From: Dryocosmus kuriphilus
Taxonomy: Eukaryota; Arthropoda; Insecta; Hymenoptera; Cynipidae
Direction: 5' to 3'
Assembly (NCBI GenBank): GCA_038277395.1
Contig: CM076193.1
Span: 180,663,335 to 180,727,334, forward strand
Length of the DNA: 64,000 nt
Below the pieces are notes generated by a model that did no database searches, was not told where the DNA came from, and saw only the letters and a program-made list of their open reading frames with translations. Below are positions 22,368-33,770 of the stretch, piece by piece (position 1 is the first letter of the stretch; each line of letters begins with the position of its first letter). A program made the position numbers and the translations under genes.

Positions 22368-22943
22368 TAGTCGGTCGGTAATATATCCTTCTTCTGTCCT
22401 TGGAAATTTTCCCAGCACATTTGGTTTCGGAAAAATTTCCAAAAAATGTTTTGTATTGTAGTCATTCAATATTTCAACGTCAGGTGGATACGCGATCGAG
22501 GTTATTAATGCGTTTAACCGCATACATATCATGGCGAAGTTTAAACCAAAGAGTAAGGTGCATCAAGGGGGAACGAATGCCATTAACTTTTCCAAGATAT
22601 CCGATAGCGAAATCCATCGTCCTCGGCTCAGCTAGGTCGTTGAAGCATTATGTGTCATGCATTATGCATTAGGTACACACAGTCTCTATAATATAATATG
22701 TCATACATAGTGCAGCTTTTTGAACATATGTGGAAACGTTAAAAAGCACGTTTTAAGCTCACCTCACTTGAGCGTTTTCGAATTTCTAATAAATCCTTCT
22801 CAGAAGGCTGTTCATCCATTTTCATTATTCTATATGTCAATTGACTATACAAAGTATAAGTCAGAGTAAGTAGATGAATTTCCATGTTAAATTCGAATAT
22901 TTTACTTCCAGGAAAAAATTGTTAAATTAGTTGGATTTTTAAT

Positions 22944-23080
22944 AATAGTAATTTACGATACAAGTGTGTAAAACAGGTGATTATTACGAGTGTGAAGTTT
23001 GCAGCATTTGCCTACGGCTCATGCTGCAAACTTCACACTCGTAATGCTCACCTGTTTACGCACGTGTGTCGTATACTATT
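22944..23080. repeat. Near-perfect ~60-bp-stem palindrome
   Basis: The arms contain ACGAGTGTGAAGTTTGCAGC and its exact reverse complement around a ~15-nt loop. Pairing extends outward through ACAGGTGA and a weaker CGATAC/GTATCG-type segment. Probably a small MITE; it abuts the inverted-repeat unit that follows. Short frames through it are artefacts. Confidence 0.75.
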
Positions 23081-23500
23081 TTTTGCAACACCCAACCGAA
23101 AAATGGTATCACCTAACCTTATCTATAAACGGCGCTCGTTGGAAGCACTGGACGCCTACTCCGAAATTTATTAAAAAGTTATAGGTTACGTTGCATTCAG
23201 TTTATATCACATAAATGAACTAAGTAAGTCAAGTATATAATAAATTAGTATAATAAATCGTGTAATTTACCTCAAGTTAATTGCTCATTTAACTCTGGTT
23301 GTGATTAAACTTACCAATTCGCGAAGAATGTGTAAAATTGTCACCCGTGCATAATGGGCATACTTTACACACACCTGTGACGTCACCGTGCATAATGACA
23401 TTACATTATGTACAGTGACGCCACTGTGTTTTAAAGACCTACTTTACACATAACTTTGGGGCACATAAAGTTCAGCTTTAGAGGTGGGTGTTGCAAAATA
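23081..23500. repeat. MITE-like unit with TTTTGCAACACCCA ends
   Basis: The left end TTTTGCAACACCCA is repeated inversely at the right end (TGGGTGTTGCAAAA, 23,486-23,499). An internal palindrome around TGACGTCAC and CATAATG (23,386-23,436) adds a second stem. No coding capacity. Confidence 0.6.
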
Positions 23501-24179
23501 ATCATTTTTTTTGACACTTTCGTCCATTAAATACGACAGCTTTCTGACCATTGCCCTCATATATAAAATTTATTATAATAAAAAGGGAAAAATAATTTTG
23601 GAACAGTAGTGTTAAAAATAATATTCAGTTTTTTACCTAGATATTCGGCTTACATTGTAATTCTTGAAATTTTTGAAAAAATTGTTCATGATCAAAATTA
23701 TTTTAAGAATTTGGAACGTCAATCTCAGTCATCACAGAGCACCTATTCACCTTTCGTCACCTATTTTGAAATTTGTCATCTATTTTGAGTTTTGTCACCT
23801 ATTTCACCTATTTTGGAAATTTTTTACCCTTTTCACGTATTTATAGTTAACAAAAAGTAATATTTTGTTAACAATTTTAATTCAAAATCAGTGTCCGTCA
23901 AAATATGCTGTTTTTCAAAGAAAGTTTGAGATGAAAAGTCAGAAAATCACCGTGTTTTGTTTCTTCGGTTTAAAGTAAAGTGTAATTTACCAAATAAAAA
24001 AAATGTGTTTTTTGCACATCTTCAAACAATTCTAATTTCAACAACTCTTTTCAGTTTATAATTTTATATTATGTTTCGAATTTCAAAAATAGTGAATTAA
24101 ATTTGAAGTGCTTTAAAATTTTAAGATTTCAAGTCGAAATAATGCATTTTTAACAAAATAATTAAATTGTCCACTAAAA

Positions 24180-26060
24180 ATATAACAATTAAATTTTTTT
24201 TTAAAGTATTCATTTTCAAACAAAACTAGTTGAATTTTCAAAACTAAAAAGACAATTATTCGTAAACAAAATAATAAGCTTTAATTCAAAAATAGTTATA
24301 TTTTCAACAACAAAAAATCATTTTCCAACGGAATAGTGTAATTTTTAACTGAAACAGACCAATTTTTAAGCAAGTAGTTGAATTATCAACACAAAAAAGA
24401 GATTTTCAATTGATAGTTGAATTCCCACACAAGGTGAATTTTCAACCAAAAACATGATTTTTCAACCAAAGATGAATTTTTTATTAAAATTGTTGAATTA
24501 AAAAAAAATTTGTTAAACTTTCACTAAAAAAGCTGAATTCTCAACGAAAAATTAAGCAATGGAATTTTCAATCGAAAAAGATGATTTTTCAATCAAAAAT
24601 GTAATAGTTAAATTTTTAACCAAAAATAAAAAAAATTCAAACAAAAATGGATCCGTTAAATTTTGAACAAAAAAGATTCATTTTGAACCAAAACTAGCTG
24701 AATTTTCGAAAAAAAAAAAATTAACTTTCAACCAAAATATTTGAATTTTTCATAAAAAAATTTATTTTTTTAAACAAAAAAATTTAATTTTTAATCGAAA
24801 ATAGGCATCAATAAAACAAAAAACTAGTTTTCAGTGGAAAGATCTAATTATTAACTGAAAAAGAACAATTTAAAAAAGAAGTTGAATTTACACACAAGGA
24901 AGATGAATTATCAACAAAAGAAATTTATTTTTAGCCAAACAATTGAATTTTCAACCAAAAACATGATTTTTTTCCAAAGATGAATTGTTAGTGAAAATTC
25001 CTTGAATTTCTAAAAAAAAAATACTTAAATTTTCAAATAAGGTAGTTTAATTTTGAACCATAATAAGTTTAATTTTCAACAACAAAAAAAACTTAACTTT
25101 CAATCAAAATATTTGAACTTCGCATAAAAGCAGTTTCATTTTCAAAAAAATAAATGAATTTTCCATAAAAAATAGTTATATTTTCAACAACAAGAAATTA
25201 TTTTTCGAAGGAATAGTTCAATTTTTAACTGAAAAAGTCCAATTTTTAACAAAAGAAATTAACTTTCAACCATAAAAGATGAATTCTTAAACAAAAATAT
25301 TATAGTGTTGACTTTAGAAAAAAAAAAGAAATATTAATATTCAAACAAAAATATTTGAATTATTAACCTCAAAAAGATGAATTCTTAATCAAAAAATGTA
25401 ATAGCTGACTTGTGAACCAAAAAAATATTACTTTTCAGCTAAAAATTTTTGAATTATCAACTAAAAAAAAAAATGAATTTTCAACTAACAAAAGTAAATT
25501 TCCATTCAAAATAATTTTCATTTTTAACCGTAAAAGATGAATTCTCAAGGAAAAATGTTATGAATTTGGACGAAAGAAAATATTGTTTTAAAAAAATATA
25601 GGTAGCTGAATTATTAATTCAGAAAAGGCAGTTTTTCAGTAAAACGGTTGAAACTGAGACACAAGAAATATACATTTTCAATAACAAAAAAATTAATTTT
25701 ACGCTAAAAATTGGTTTTTTACAAAATTGTGGTATTTTTAAACAAAATAGTTGAGTTTTCAACCGAAAAGAATAATTCTAGATCAAAAAGATGAATTCTT
25801 ACACCAAAAATATAATTGTTGATTTTTGAACCAAAAAATATTATTTTTCAGCTGGAAATATTGGAATTATGAACACCAGAAAAAGGAATTTTCAATAAAT
25901 AAAAATATATTTTCAGTAAAAAATAGTTTAATTTTCAAGCAAACATTTGAATTTTCAACAAAGAATTGACTTTTTCACCAACAACGTAATAGTTGAATTT
26001 TCGGTTAAGGGTGATGAATTTTCAGCCAAATCATTTGACATAATAACAGTGTGCCCTAAT
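24180..26060. repeat. Degenerate short tandem array (~33-bp unit), ~1.9 kb
   Basis: Throughout, variants of 'gaattttcaaccaaaaa' and 'agatgaattttcaac' recur every roughly 30-40 bp with heavy divergence and indels. This is an old decayed minisatellite with no conserved reading frame. The strand asymmetry (TTTTCAA on plus, not its complement) is constant across the array, so units are head-to-tail. Confidence 0.75.
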
Positions 26061-26698
26061 TTATATTTTGCCGAATTATCTTTCGATCTCATATTTATAT
26101 TGACGAATTACCGTTTTGTCATCATTTTTATTTTTTCTGAATTGTCATTTTTCACACTGTACATTTTTCGGAACTCTCCTTAATAAAATGTTAATGAACG
26201 TTGATTTAAATGTTCATTTTAGTTTACAAAACATTTTTGATATCACCTATTTGTCACCTTTTTTTGTAAAAAGGTTCACCTTTTCACCTTTTTTAACGAC
26301 AATAGCTACTGTCATGTCTGCAATCTTGATATGTTGGTAGGAAAAACTAAAAATTTTTATGAAATATTTTATTTTCTTATTTTTGTTGCATTTAAAATGA
26401 TTTTGTCTTTAAATGTATAAAAAATTTTTTCTGGATCCCCTAGCCGAAAGAACAACTTCCAGGCCTCATTTCAGTCCGGGAACAGTGGCTTTTGTGGTCT
26501 GCTAGAGTTAAGGTGCGCTCTGATTGGCTGTCAGACTTTTGTGCCTCACTGATGAAGGGCGCACAGAACATGTTGTCTTTCCACCGGAGAAATGCTGCCG
26601 TTGGTCACAATTTGGCACTTGTGTCTTCAATATTACTTCATGTAAATGCGATACAGAAAATAATCCGTAGGATAAGATTGACATACGTGCAACAGTTG
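26061..26698. other. Intergenic DNA with 'tcacctttt' motifs
   Basis: 'gtcacctttt' and 'cacctattt' motifs at 26,243-26,295 resemble those at 23,740-23,845 on the other side of the tandem array, suggesting that both belong to one flanking repeat. A GC-richer stretch (26,430-26,600) has short frames but no recognised domain. Confidence 0.4.
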
Positions 26699-26798
26699 AT
26701 AGTGACAAAGTGAGTCAAGCTGCTCATCGAAAATGTACAACTCCGTATTTCAAGTTTTTTTTATTGTTGCCTGGCAACTTGACTCACTGTGTCACTAT
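26699..26798. repeat. ~100-bp MITE-like palindrome
   Basis: ATAGTGACAAAGTGAGTCAA at the left is matched by TTGACTCACTGTGTCACTAT at the right with one mismatch. The interior is short and T-rich. No coding capacity. Confidence 0.7.
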
Positions 26799-27286
26799 AA
26801 GCTGCGACCAATGAAAAGCCTACAGTTCAAAAATGACTTTTTTTCATTGGTTGCATTTGGCGCTTCTTACGGTATTATAGGTGGTGGGCGTGGTGGGAGA
26901 TGCCTGCGACTCAGTTTACCGAACTAACATTAAATTTTATCCAATTTTCCGTCAATGTGTAAGGGCATAGTTTGCAATCATTAAAGCACGTGCATTAATT
27001 TTTACTTTTAAAAAATCTTTACTGTACATTTCGAAATTTTAATCTGCGTTATTAAAGTTTACCGAACTGACATGTATTCTTTAACATTTGGCAGAATAAT
27101 TTTTAAAAACCTCTAACTGGACCACATGTTGCAATTGTACTGAAAAGTTCGGTAAAGTTTTCTGACCAGATTTTCTTCGTGTAAAAGAAAGATAAAATTA
27201 TTGGTTGGAACAAAAACGACATGTTGATGCGCCAACGAATTATCAAACACTGAAGTTGAATGCCCCTTCCAGTAGAGGTTATTCTA
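26799..27286. other. Intergenic DNA, no gene recognised
   Basis: Nothing recognisable. It may include the 3' end of the minus-strand Penelope-like element that lies immediately to the right. Confidence 0.35.
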
Positions 27287-28000
27287 TTACGCATGTGCAC
27301 GCGCAGACGCAACTGACGTGCGCAAGCGCAGTATGGGATCGCACATACGTAGTGGGGGCTTCAAATTAGTGTGCGTGAAGGTAGATGCAAGTAAGTCATA
27401 AGGGGAATGGAGACTTATCGGACTGCAACTTCTCGGACTTCTACTGTAATTGGATTCTTGATGTAAGATTTCAACATTATCCCAATTCATGAATGAAATA
27501 TTACCATTATGCTCGTTAATTAAATGTTTTAGTAATAATTTTGTGGTATTTTGTATTAATTTTAAAGTTATTGCGATATTCATTAACTCTGATTCTTAAG
27601 GGACGTTTAGTTTGGACCTATATGAGTTTTTTCACATTTACATTTTAATTTATACACAACATTACATTGATCTAAGATTTCGAGGCGTTCTTTACCTTGT
27701 GTGATAAATTTTTCTAGTTTTGTGTCTACTCTAAATACAGTTTAAATATTATGATGTTTTAATAAACTTTTTATATTCAGTCAGAAAAATTACATTAAAA
27801 TTTATAGAAATAATTTCTTTTTTATCAATTTTTATTCGAGGTGTGTTGTTATCAGGTGATGCTGTTGTGATACTATGTTTCCTATTAATTTCAATTAATC
27901 TTATGTTAACATGTTTTTCTATAAAGTATTGATAATTATTATAATGGAGAATTTCTTTCACAATTTTTTAATTTTTTTGATGAAAAATTGAATCGGATAG
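27287..28000 (-). pseudogene. Penelope-like element, GIY-YIG endonuclease region
   Basis: The minus strand encodes, in order: a linker (FLTEYKKFIKT), then KERLEILDQCNVVYKLKC followed by THIG, then RVNEYRNNFK, KHLINEHNGN and WDNVEILHQESNY. This order (VVY...HIG, R..E.RNN, H...H, WDNV.IL..E.NY) is characteristic of the C-terminal GIY-YIG endonuclease of Penelope-like retroelements. One extra base just after THIG shifts the frame and a stop follows at once, so the gene is broken. The C-terminal frame runs on past the usual end into unrelated sequence. The upstream reverse-transcriptase domain is absent, so this is a 5'-truncated copy. Confidence 0.75.
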
Positions 28001-28168
28001 TAAGATAGCTGAGTCTACAATGTTTTTTATAATCCCAATTTTATGTTGTACAGGATGGTTAGAATAAAAAATTGAGAAGATGCCCTGTGTAGGTGTTTTT
28101 TCTGAACCAACCTAATTTGTTTTAAAAAAATTATTTTTACATCTTTAACTATTATACTAAATTTTAAA

Positions 28169-28171
<3 letters not shown>

Positions 28172-28244
<73 letters not shown>

Positions 28245-28257
28245 TAAATATATATAT
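28172..28257. repeat. (TA)n microsatellite
   Basis: About 85 nt of nearly pure TA with a few AA slips. It directly precedes the hammerhead-like motif. Confidence 0.95.
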
Positions 28258-28290
28258 CTGATTAGGACAAAGGTCCGTTGTCGAAACGTC
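28258..28290 (+). ncRNA. Hammerhead-like motif beside (TA)n
   Basis: CTGATTA, then a potential stem GACAA/TTGTC around a 7-nt loop, then GAAACGTC. The core differs from the hammerhead consensus CUGAUGA at one key base, so it is probably inactive. Similar motifs occur in terminal repeats of Penelope-like elements. The minus-strand Penelope fragment next door lies in the opposite orientation, so a separate insertion is possible. Confidence 0.35.
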
Positions 28291-28639
28291 ATTGTATATT
28301 TACATCATATTCAATGAAAGTCTGGAAGTTGTATTTAATGGATGGAATTGTCAAGAAATTGATTATTAAAAATCCAACTAATAAAAGAAAAAATATAAGT
28401 CTTTGTCTGTCTGTCCGCACTAGGTTCTTATGTTCCTGCTCGCTTATCGTATGTTTTTTGTCTCGCGAAATTTTCTGTCATGTTAATGTGACAGTTTATT
28501 GGTATACCCGGCTAAAAAAAAATTTTGGTATGGGCTTGATCCAGGAAAACATCTAGGAAATCATATGTGAAACGTCTTTCAGATACTATAGCAAACGTAT
28601 GGGAAATGAGATTATCCCATACTTCATGTATATTTGAAT

Positions 28640-28858
28640 GAAATGTAGTGAATGTATAACTCAAATATAGTAAAATATAACGATGTATGGTTCAAGTACA
28701 TTAAAAGTATTGCTAAGGTATATATCGAGAAGTATACCTGAGGTATATCTGAAGTATAGCTAAAGTATAGCTGAAGTTTAGCCAAAGTATGATTGAAATA
28801 TATCAGTAAAATACAGCTCAAGTATGTCAGAAGTATAGATAAAGTATGCCTAAAATAT
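28640..28858 (+). repeat. 11-bp minisatellite, consensus GTATAGCTAAA
   Basis: From about 28,730 clear 11-bp units follow each other (for example GTATAGCTAAA, GTATAGCTGAA, GTTTAGCCAAA, GTATGATTGAA), with decayed units further left. Some units have 12-13 bp. The array reads as ten or more diverged copies. Confidence 0.8.
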
Positions 28859-28889
28859 AAAGGAAAAGTGGGTGCAGTTCCGAATAGCT

Positions 28890-29870
28890 GAATTTTTCGA
28901 TTTTATTAAAGCTTCGTGTACTTATGTATTTTGACGCGCTGATTACGAATACGGTAGTGAAAATTGTCAATTAGGCGTTTTTCATGGTGAAAACCATTAA
29001 AAAACACCATAAAAATCAAGTTTTTTGCGTTTATCTCAGTAAATACGCAGTATTTCGAAAAATGTGTTAAACAAAAGTTTTAGCTAGTATAAAAATACAT
29101 CTTTCTTGTGGAATACACTTTTTGCCTGAAACCATTATTTTTCGCGAAAAAGAGGATTGCGTTGGAAAAACAAGAAAAAGACGAAAAGTTAAGCAAATGC
29201 GTTCGGTCACGCTTTTTTCCAATTTTGTTAAAACTTGTTATATTTATATAATTTGACGCGCTGATTACGAATATGATAATGAAAAATTGTCGACAAAGCG
29301 ATTTTCATGGTGAAAACCATTAAAAAAAAAAAAAAAACCATAAAAAAATCACGTTTTTTGCGTTCATCTCAGTAAATACGCAGTATTTCGAAAAATGTGT
29401 CAAACAAAAGTTTTATCTAGTAGTATAAAATACATCTTTCTTGTGTAATACACTTTTTGCCTGAAACCATTATTTTTCGCGAAAAAGAGGATTGCGTTGG
29501 AAAAAAAACAAGAAAAAGACGAAAAGTTACAGCAAATGCGTTCGGTCACGCTTTTTTCCAATTTTGTTAAAACTTGTTATATTTATATAATTTAAAGCGC
29601 TGATTACGAATATGATAATGAAAATTGTCGACAAAGCGATTTTCATGGTGAAAACCATAAAAAAAAAAAACCCATAAAAATCACGTTTTTGCGTTTATCT
29701 CAGTAACTACGCAGAATTTAGAAAAATATTTTAAACAAAGGTTTTAGCTAGTATAAAAATACATCTTTTTGCTTATATACACTTTTTGGTCTAAAACCAT
29801 TATTTTTTGAGAAAAAGAGGATTGCGTTGGAAACACAAGAAAAAGATGAAGAAAGTTACGGAAATGCGTT
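28890..29870 (+). repeat. ~330-bp tandem repeat, three units
   Basis: Units carry 'gcgctgattacgaata' near 28,938, 29,259 and 29,599, then 'tttttcatggtgaaaacca', 'tttatctcagtaa-tacgcag', 'ttttcgcgaaaaagaggatt' and 'aatgcgttcggtcacgct'. Units 2 and 3 are closer to each other than to unit 1. No coding potential. The last unit leads into the poly-G tract. Confidence 0.85.
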
Positions 29871-29969
29871 CGGTCACGCTCGTCCCCCTTTTCCAAGGTT
29901 AAGGGTGGGGGCTAAGCATTCACGGACTAGTTACGAAAATACGTTCAATCACGATCGTTCCCATTTCCA

Positions 29970-29994
29970 GGGGGGGGGGGGGGGGGGGGGGGGG
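29970..29994. repeat. poly-G tract (25 nt)
   Basis: An uninterrupted run of 25 G between two short segments that both contain 'cattcac(g/t)gactagtt', suggesting a small direct repeat around it. Confidence 0.95.
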
Positions 29995-30043
29995 CACACA
30001 TTCACTGACTAGTTGCGGAAATAATAAAGTGGAAATAATCAGT

Positions 30044-30341
30044 GGCCAGGGGTAGCATACTTTAATATTTGCGATTAGTTCTTTAAATGGATCAGTATCT
30101 ATTTTCTTGAGCCGTCGCGGCCACAAAAATTCGCAGAGGTGATCTGCAAGATTGCTCTTGTGCACTCCTCCTCGTGAGAGGAATCGTCGCATCCACCGCC
30201 AAGATGACTCGATGTTTTGAGTGTGTCCATGATCTTCGAGATTGATATAGCCCTTCCAACAATCGGTGTGAATCTCTGTTCCTTCTGCTACATGCTTTTT
30301 TATTAATCTGATTAGAGTAGCCTGATCTCTCTTTTTATCGG
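30044..30341 (-). pseudogene. ISXO2-like (IS1595-type DDE) transposase, C-terminal fragment
   Basis: The minus strand reads DKKRDQATLIRLI, then AEGTEIHTDCWKGY with the second catalytic Asp, then HTQNIESSWRWMRRFL in the ISXO2 pattern N.IES.W...K, and finally LADHLCEFLWPRR and DPFKELIANIKV. Insect ISXO2-like transposases are normally around 300 residues; only the last ~100 are here. The frame is closed upstream by a stop exactly where unrelated GC-rich sequence begins. The missing upstream part is found at 35,772-35,925, so the gene was split by insertion. Confidence 0.8.
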
Positions 30342-30862
30342 GTCAGATTTCCAACCGATAGTTTTAAGGATGACCTCCCCAGATGCGAATTGACCGTCGG
30401 CCCACGGTCGGGCCAAACGTCGGACGGTCGGTCCAACTTTGTGCACCACTGGTCGGGCCAACCAGCTAAATGATAACAATCAAGCGCGCTTTGACATCTC
30501 AACGCCAGTCCGAAATTTGGTCCCAAAGATGGACCATCTATGAAATTAAAGCAGGCCCAACCTTGGGAAACAATATGTGGTGCCAACCTACATTTTCAAA
30601 GATTGATCAACATTGGCAAGAAGCGTCGGGCCATCCTTGGCAACCAAAGGTTGGGTCGCCGTTGGGAACCAATGGTCTGCCCAACTATTGCAATGATAAC
30701 GCAAGCCCATCTATTTTCGACAGCTGGCCCGACAATGGTTAAAAAGGTTCATCCAACCATGGAAACGAAGTGACACACCATGTTCAGCCCAACTAGCAAG
30801 CCGACGCGACGTCTTTTTCCACCGTCTGCAGGACAGTAGCTCGGTACCTTCTTGGCAAAGAC

Positions 30863-30863
<1 letters not shown>
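30342..30863. repeat. GC-rich 'GTCGGGCCAA' repeat, left part
   Basis: Degenerate short repeats of the type GGTCGGGCCAA, TTGGGAACCAA and CGTCGG form a GC-rich block. The same sequence type resumes at 35,220-35,771 on the far side of the LINE. The left part interrupts the ISXO2-like gene at VIRV/DKK. Apparent open frames across it are imperfect repeats without a recognised domain. Confidence 0.6.
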
Positions 30864-30897
<34 letters not shown>

Positions 30898-31314
30898 AAG
30901 AACACGAGGAGGGGTAAATCTTCAGAAAGACACCCATAGAAGTGGGTAGTGTCGGATTCGCTGAGAGAAGTTGCGCCTACCGACTAAAAACCCCTCCCCG
31001 ATTGGTTACCAACCCTAGGGCTGAGAACCACAAATAATAGAATGTGGCGGGCGGAGGATGGTGGTCCGAGATAGAATAAGAACTATGGGGACACTCGCGC
31101 TTATAGTGAAACACGGAAATCAGAAGTTGGTTATGGAGGCGACACAAGAAGGCAGGGTCTTCTAAAACGGGTCGGAGGTTTTACTCTCGTAATTTGCGAG
31201 AGAGTTAATGCTGGGGTTTGGGTGATTTTTCACTGAGAGACGGAGAGTTGCAGCATACACTTGTGCTGCTTGGGAAATAGAAGGTAACTTGGTTTCAGCA
31301 AAAAGATTTGAGTG

Positions 31315-33770
31315 TTACGGATGAACCAAGGGTAGTTTAGAGCAGAGCGAAGGAGGCGCATATAGGTGCCTTGGAGTTTTGATAAAAGAGTTGGGGTTGC
31401 CACACCTCAGATCGGTATGGCATAGGTACAAAATGCTTCTGATAATAGCATTAAAGGCATGGACTTTGGTGGCTCGGGTGACTGTATGGTTATCGAAGAA
31501 AGGTTTGAGGGCTATGAAAGCTCCACAGGCTTTGTTGCGCGGGTAGCGGTGATTTGTTGGGACCAAGTAAGTTTCTTGTCAAAAAATGACACCGAGGTAT
31601 TTGGCGGAAGTGCTCCATCCTATGGGAAGTGAGTTGACGAGGAGTTTAGGCGGAGTGCGGATACGGCGAGAGAAGAAAACGGCTTCAGATTTTGTTTTGT
31701 TGATGTCAAATCTCCATCTGAAGTACCAATCAAGGGCAATCGGAATAAATTTGTTTAGACGGGAGGAACACTGTTTAATGACCTTTGAGGTTTGAAGAAA
31801 ACCTACATCGTCAGCGTATTGGACTGTGAGAATTTTGTCGTCAACGGGAATGTCGAAACAATAAAAAGTTGAAGAGAGAGGGGGAGAGTTTAGAACCTTG
31901 AGGTACACCAGCAGTAATGGGTTGAGGCTTAGATAATGATTTACCGACTCGAGCTCTAATGCTTCTATTGGACAGGAAAGATTTGATTAACCCGATAAGA
32001 TAATGAGGAAATTTTTGTTGTATGAGTTTAAAAATGAGTCCGTCATGCCAAACTCTGTCAAAGGCCTGTTTGCAGTCCAGGAGAAGCATGGATGTGTGTC
32101 TGCCTTTGTTCAGATTTTCTGCAATGTATTCAGAAACGCGCAGGAGTTGGTGAGCAGAACCGTGAGATTTGCGGAAACCGTGTTGGAAGTCAGGAAGAAG
32201 GTTGTTTTGCGAGACAAAATCGTTGAAACGAGAGAGAATAATATTTTCAGTTACTTTGCTGAGAGTGCAGAGTAGGCTGATGGGGCGATAGCTGGAGGCT
32301 GAGCTGAGGGTTTTTCCAGGTTTCGGCAAAAAGATAAACAGTGGCTTCCTTCCAGGCTGAAGGAAAATATTGCAGCCGCATAATTGCATTAATTATGTTA
32401 CTGATCGCTACAATATGTTTACGAGGAAGAATTTTCAAGACGCCGTTATTAATGGAATCATTGCCGGGGGCTTTTCTGTTCCAGAGGGTGCGAATTATAT
32501 TTGAGACTTCTTTAGGGGAGGTAGAAAGGAAAGAAGAAAGACAGTCTTTGTCTAAAACAGTAAATTCCTGAGCTGTCCTAGAGACGAGGTCATGGAAGGA
32601 GGCGAATTTGTCCATGCTGGGAAAGGGGGAGCATTGGTCTTTGAGGGAATCCGCGAAAATATTAGCTTTATCCTCGTTAAGAGAAAAGAATTTACCATTT
32701 TTTACAAGAGAAGGGAGGTGAGAGTTTCTATTTCGGAGGGGTCTGATAACTTTCCAGCATCTTTTGGGATTTTATTCAGCTTCTGCAATATGTGATTCGA
32801 AAAGATGAATTATTGAAGATTGCCAACGTTTTCTGGTATGATTTTTTTTTTTTGGATAAGGATAAGGAGTTGGATAGAAGAAGAGAGTTTGGCATTAGGG
32901 CTGGGGGTGATGCTAGTTGTGGTGGCGAGTTTGATAGAGTTTTGGATGTTTTAGTCAGGGATTCGACTGCTGCGTCAATTTCAGAAATTGATCGAATGAG
33001 ACCGCATTTGAAAGAGGAGGTTTCTAAAATGTATTTAAGATGAAGGAAGTTGATTTTGGAGGTTGTGGAAGGAGATTTCTCAGGTTTGCCAGTTAATTCC
33101 AGGAGCACTGGGGGTAGGAATAGCACTTGGTTCTTGATGGTCGGAACTAAGTTTGGGGAAGACCAGGGGTCTTTGTTGATAACAACATTTTTTAGTTAGA
33201 AAGATATCAAGAATATCAGGTTGATGTTTTGAGGAGCTAGGAAAGTGAGTTGGTTCAGTGGGTGCCTCAATGGTTATGTTATGCTGAATGGTGGTTTTTG
33301 GTTTGGTTTTTTGGCTTTGTTTTTGAGGCAACCCAAGGATCTATTTTTTGCGTTGAAATCACCAGCTACTATGGTAGGGATATTTGTTTTGAAGAATTCT
33401 GGCAATTTTGGGATGTCATTGATGCTTGGAGGGGAGTAGAAAGAAAGAATGTGCAGTGGACTAGAGTCAAGGAGAATTTCGACTCCTGTAACTTCACAGG
33501 AAGATGAGTCGGTGTTTATGGGTTTGTGTTGGAGAATATTACGGACGAAGAGGGCTACTCCACCACCCTTTGAAGAAATGCGGTTTCTCTTCTGTATACC
33601 GAGAAGTTTGGGATGAACAATTTGTTCTTAGGTGTAAGGTGAGTTTCAGTTATGCAGGCAATGTCTACAGATTTATTTTGAAGAAGTTGGGTGAGTTCAA
33701 GACGCTTAGGGGCAGAAATACTATTTGCATTCCATGTGAGAATTGTTAGTTTGCTTTTAAGGGTGCACGG
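31315..33770 (-). pseudogene. LINE ORF2: endonuclease and reverse transcriptase, degenerate
   Basis: The protein cuts target DNA and reverse-transcribes the element RNA. The apurinic-type endonuclease is visible from TILTWNANSI through ITETHLTP, VAGDFNAK and the SDH motif near 33,140. The reverse transcriptase follows with RKAPGNDSI, YRPISLLCTLSK, GFRKSHGSAHQL, LDCKQAFDRVWHDGL and GVPQGSKLSP. The catalytic QYADD is at 31,807-31,821, then FDINKTKSEAVFF and STSAKYLGV. The C-terminal region (residues RYPRNKACGAF onward) stops at 31,315. Several frameshifts separate these blocks, including one after PSAWKEA and one after PSLFNF. Catalytic residues are still readable, but the protein is not expressible as one chain. 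Confidence 0.85.
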
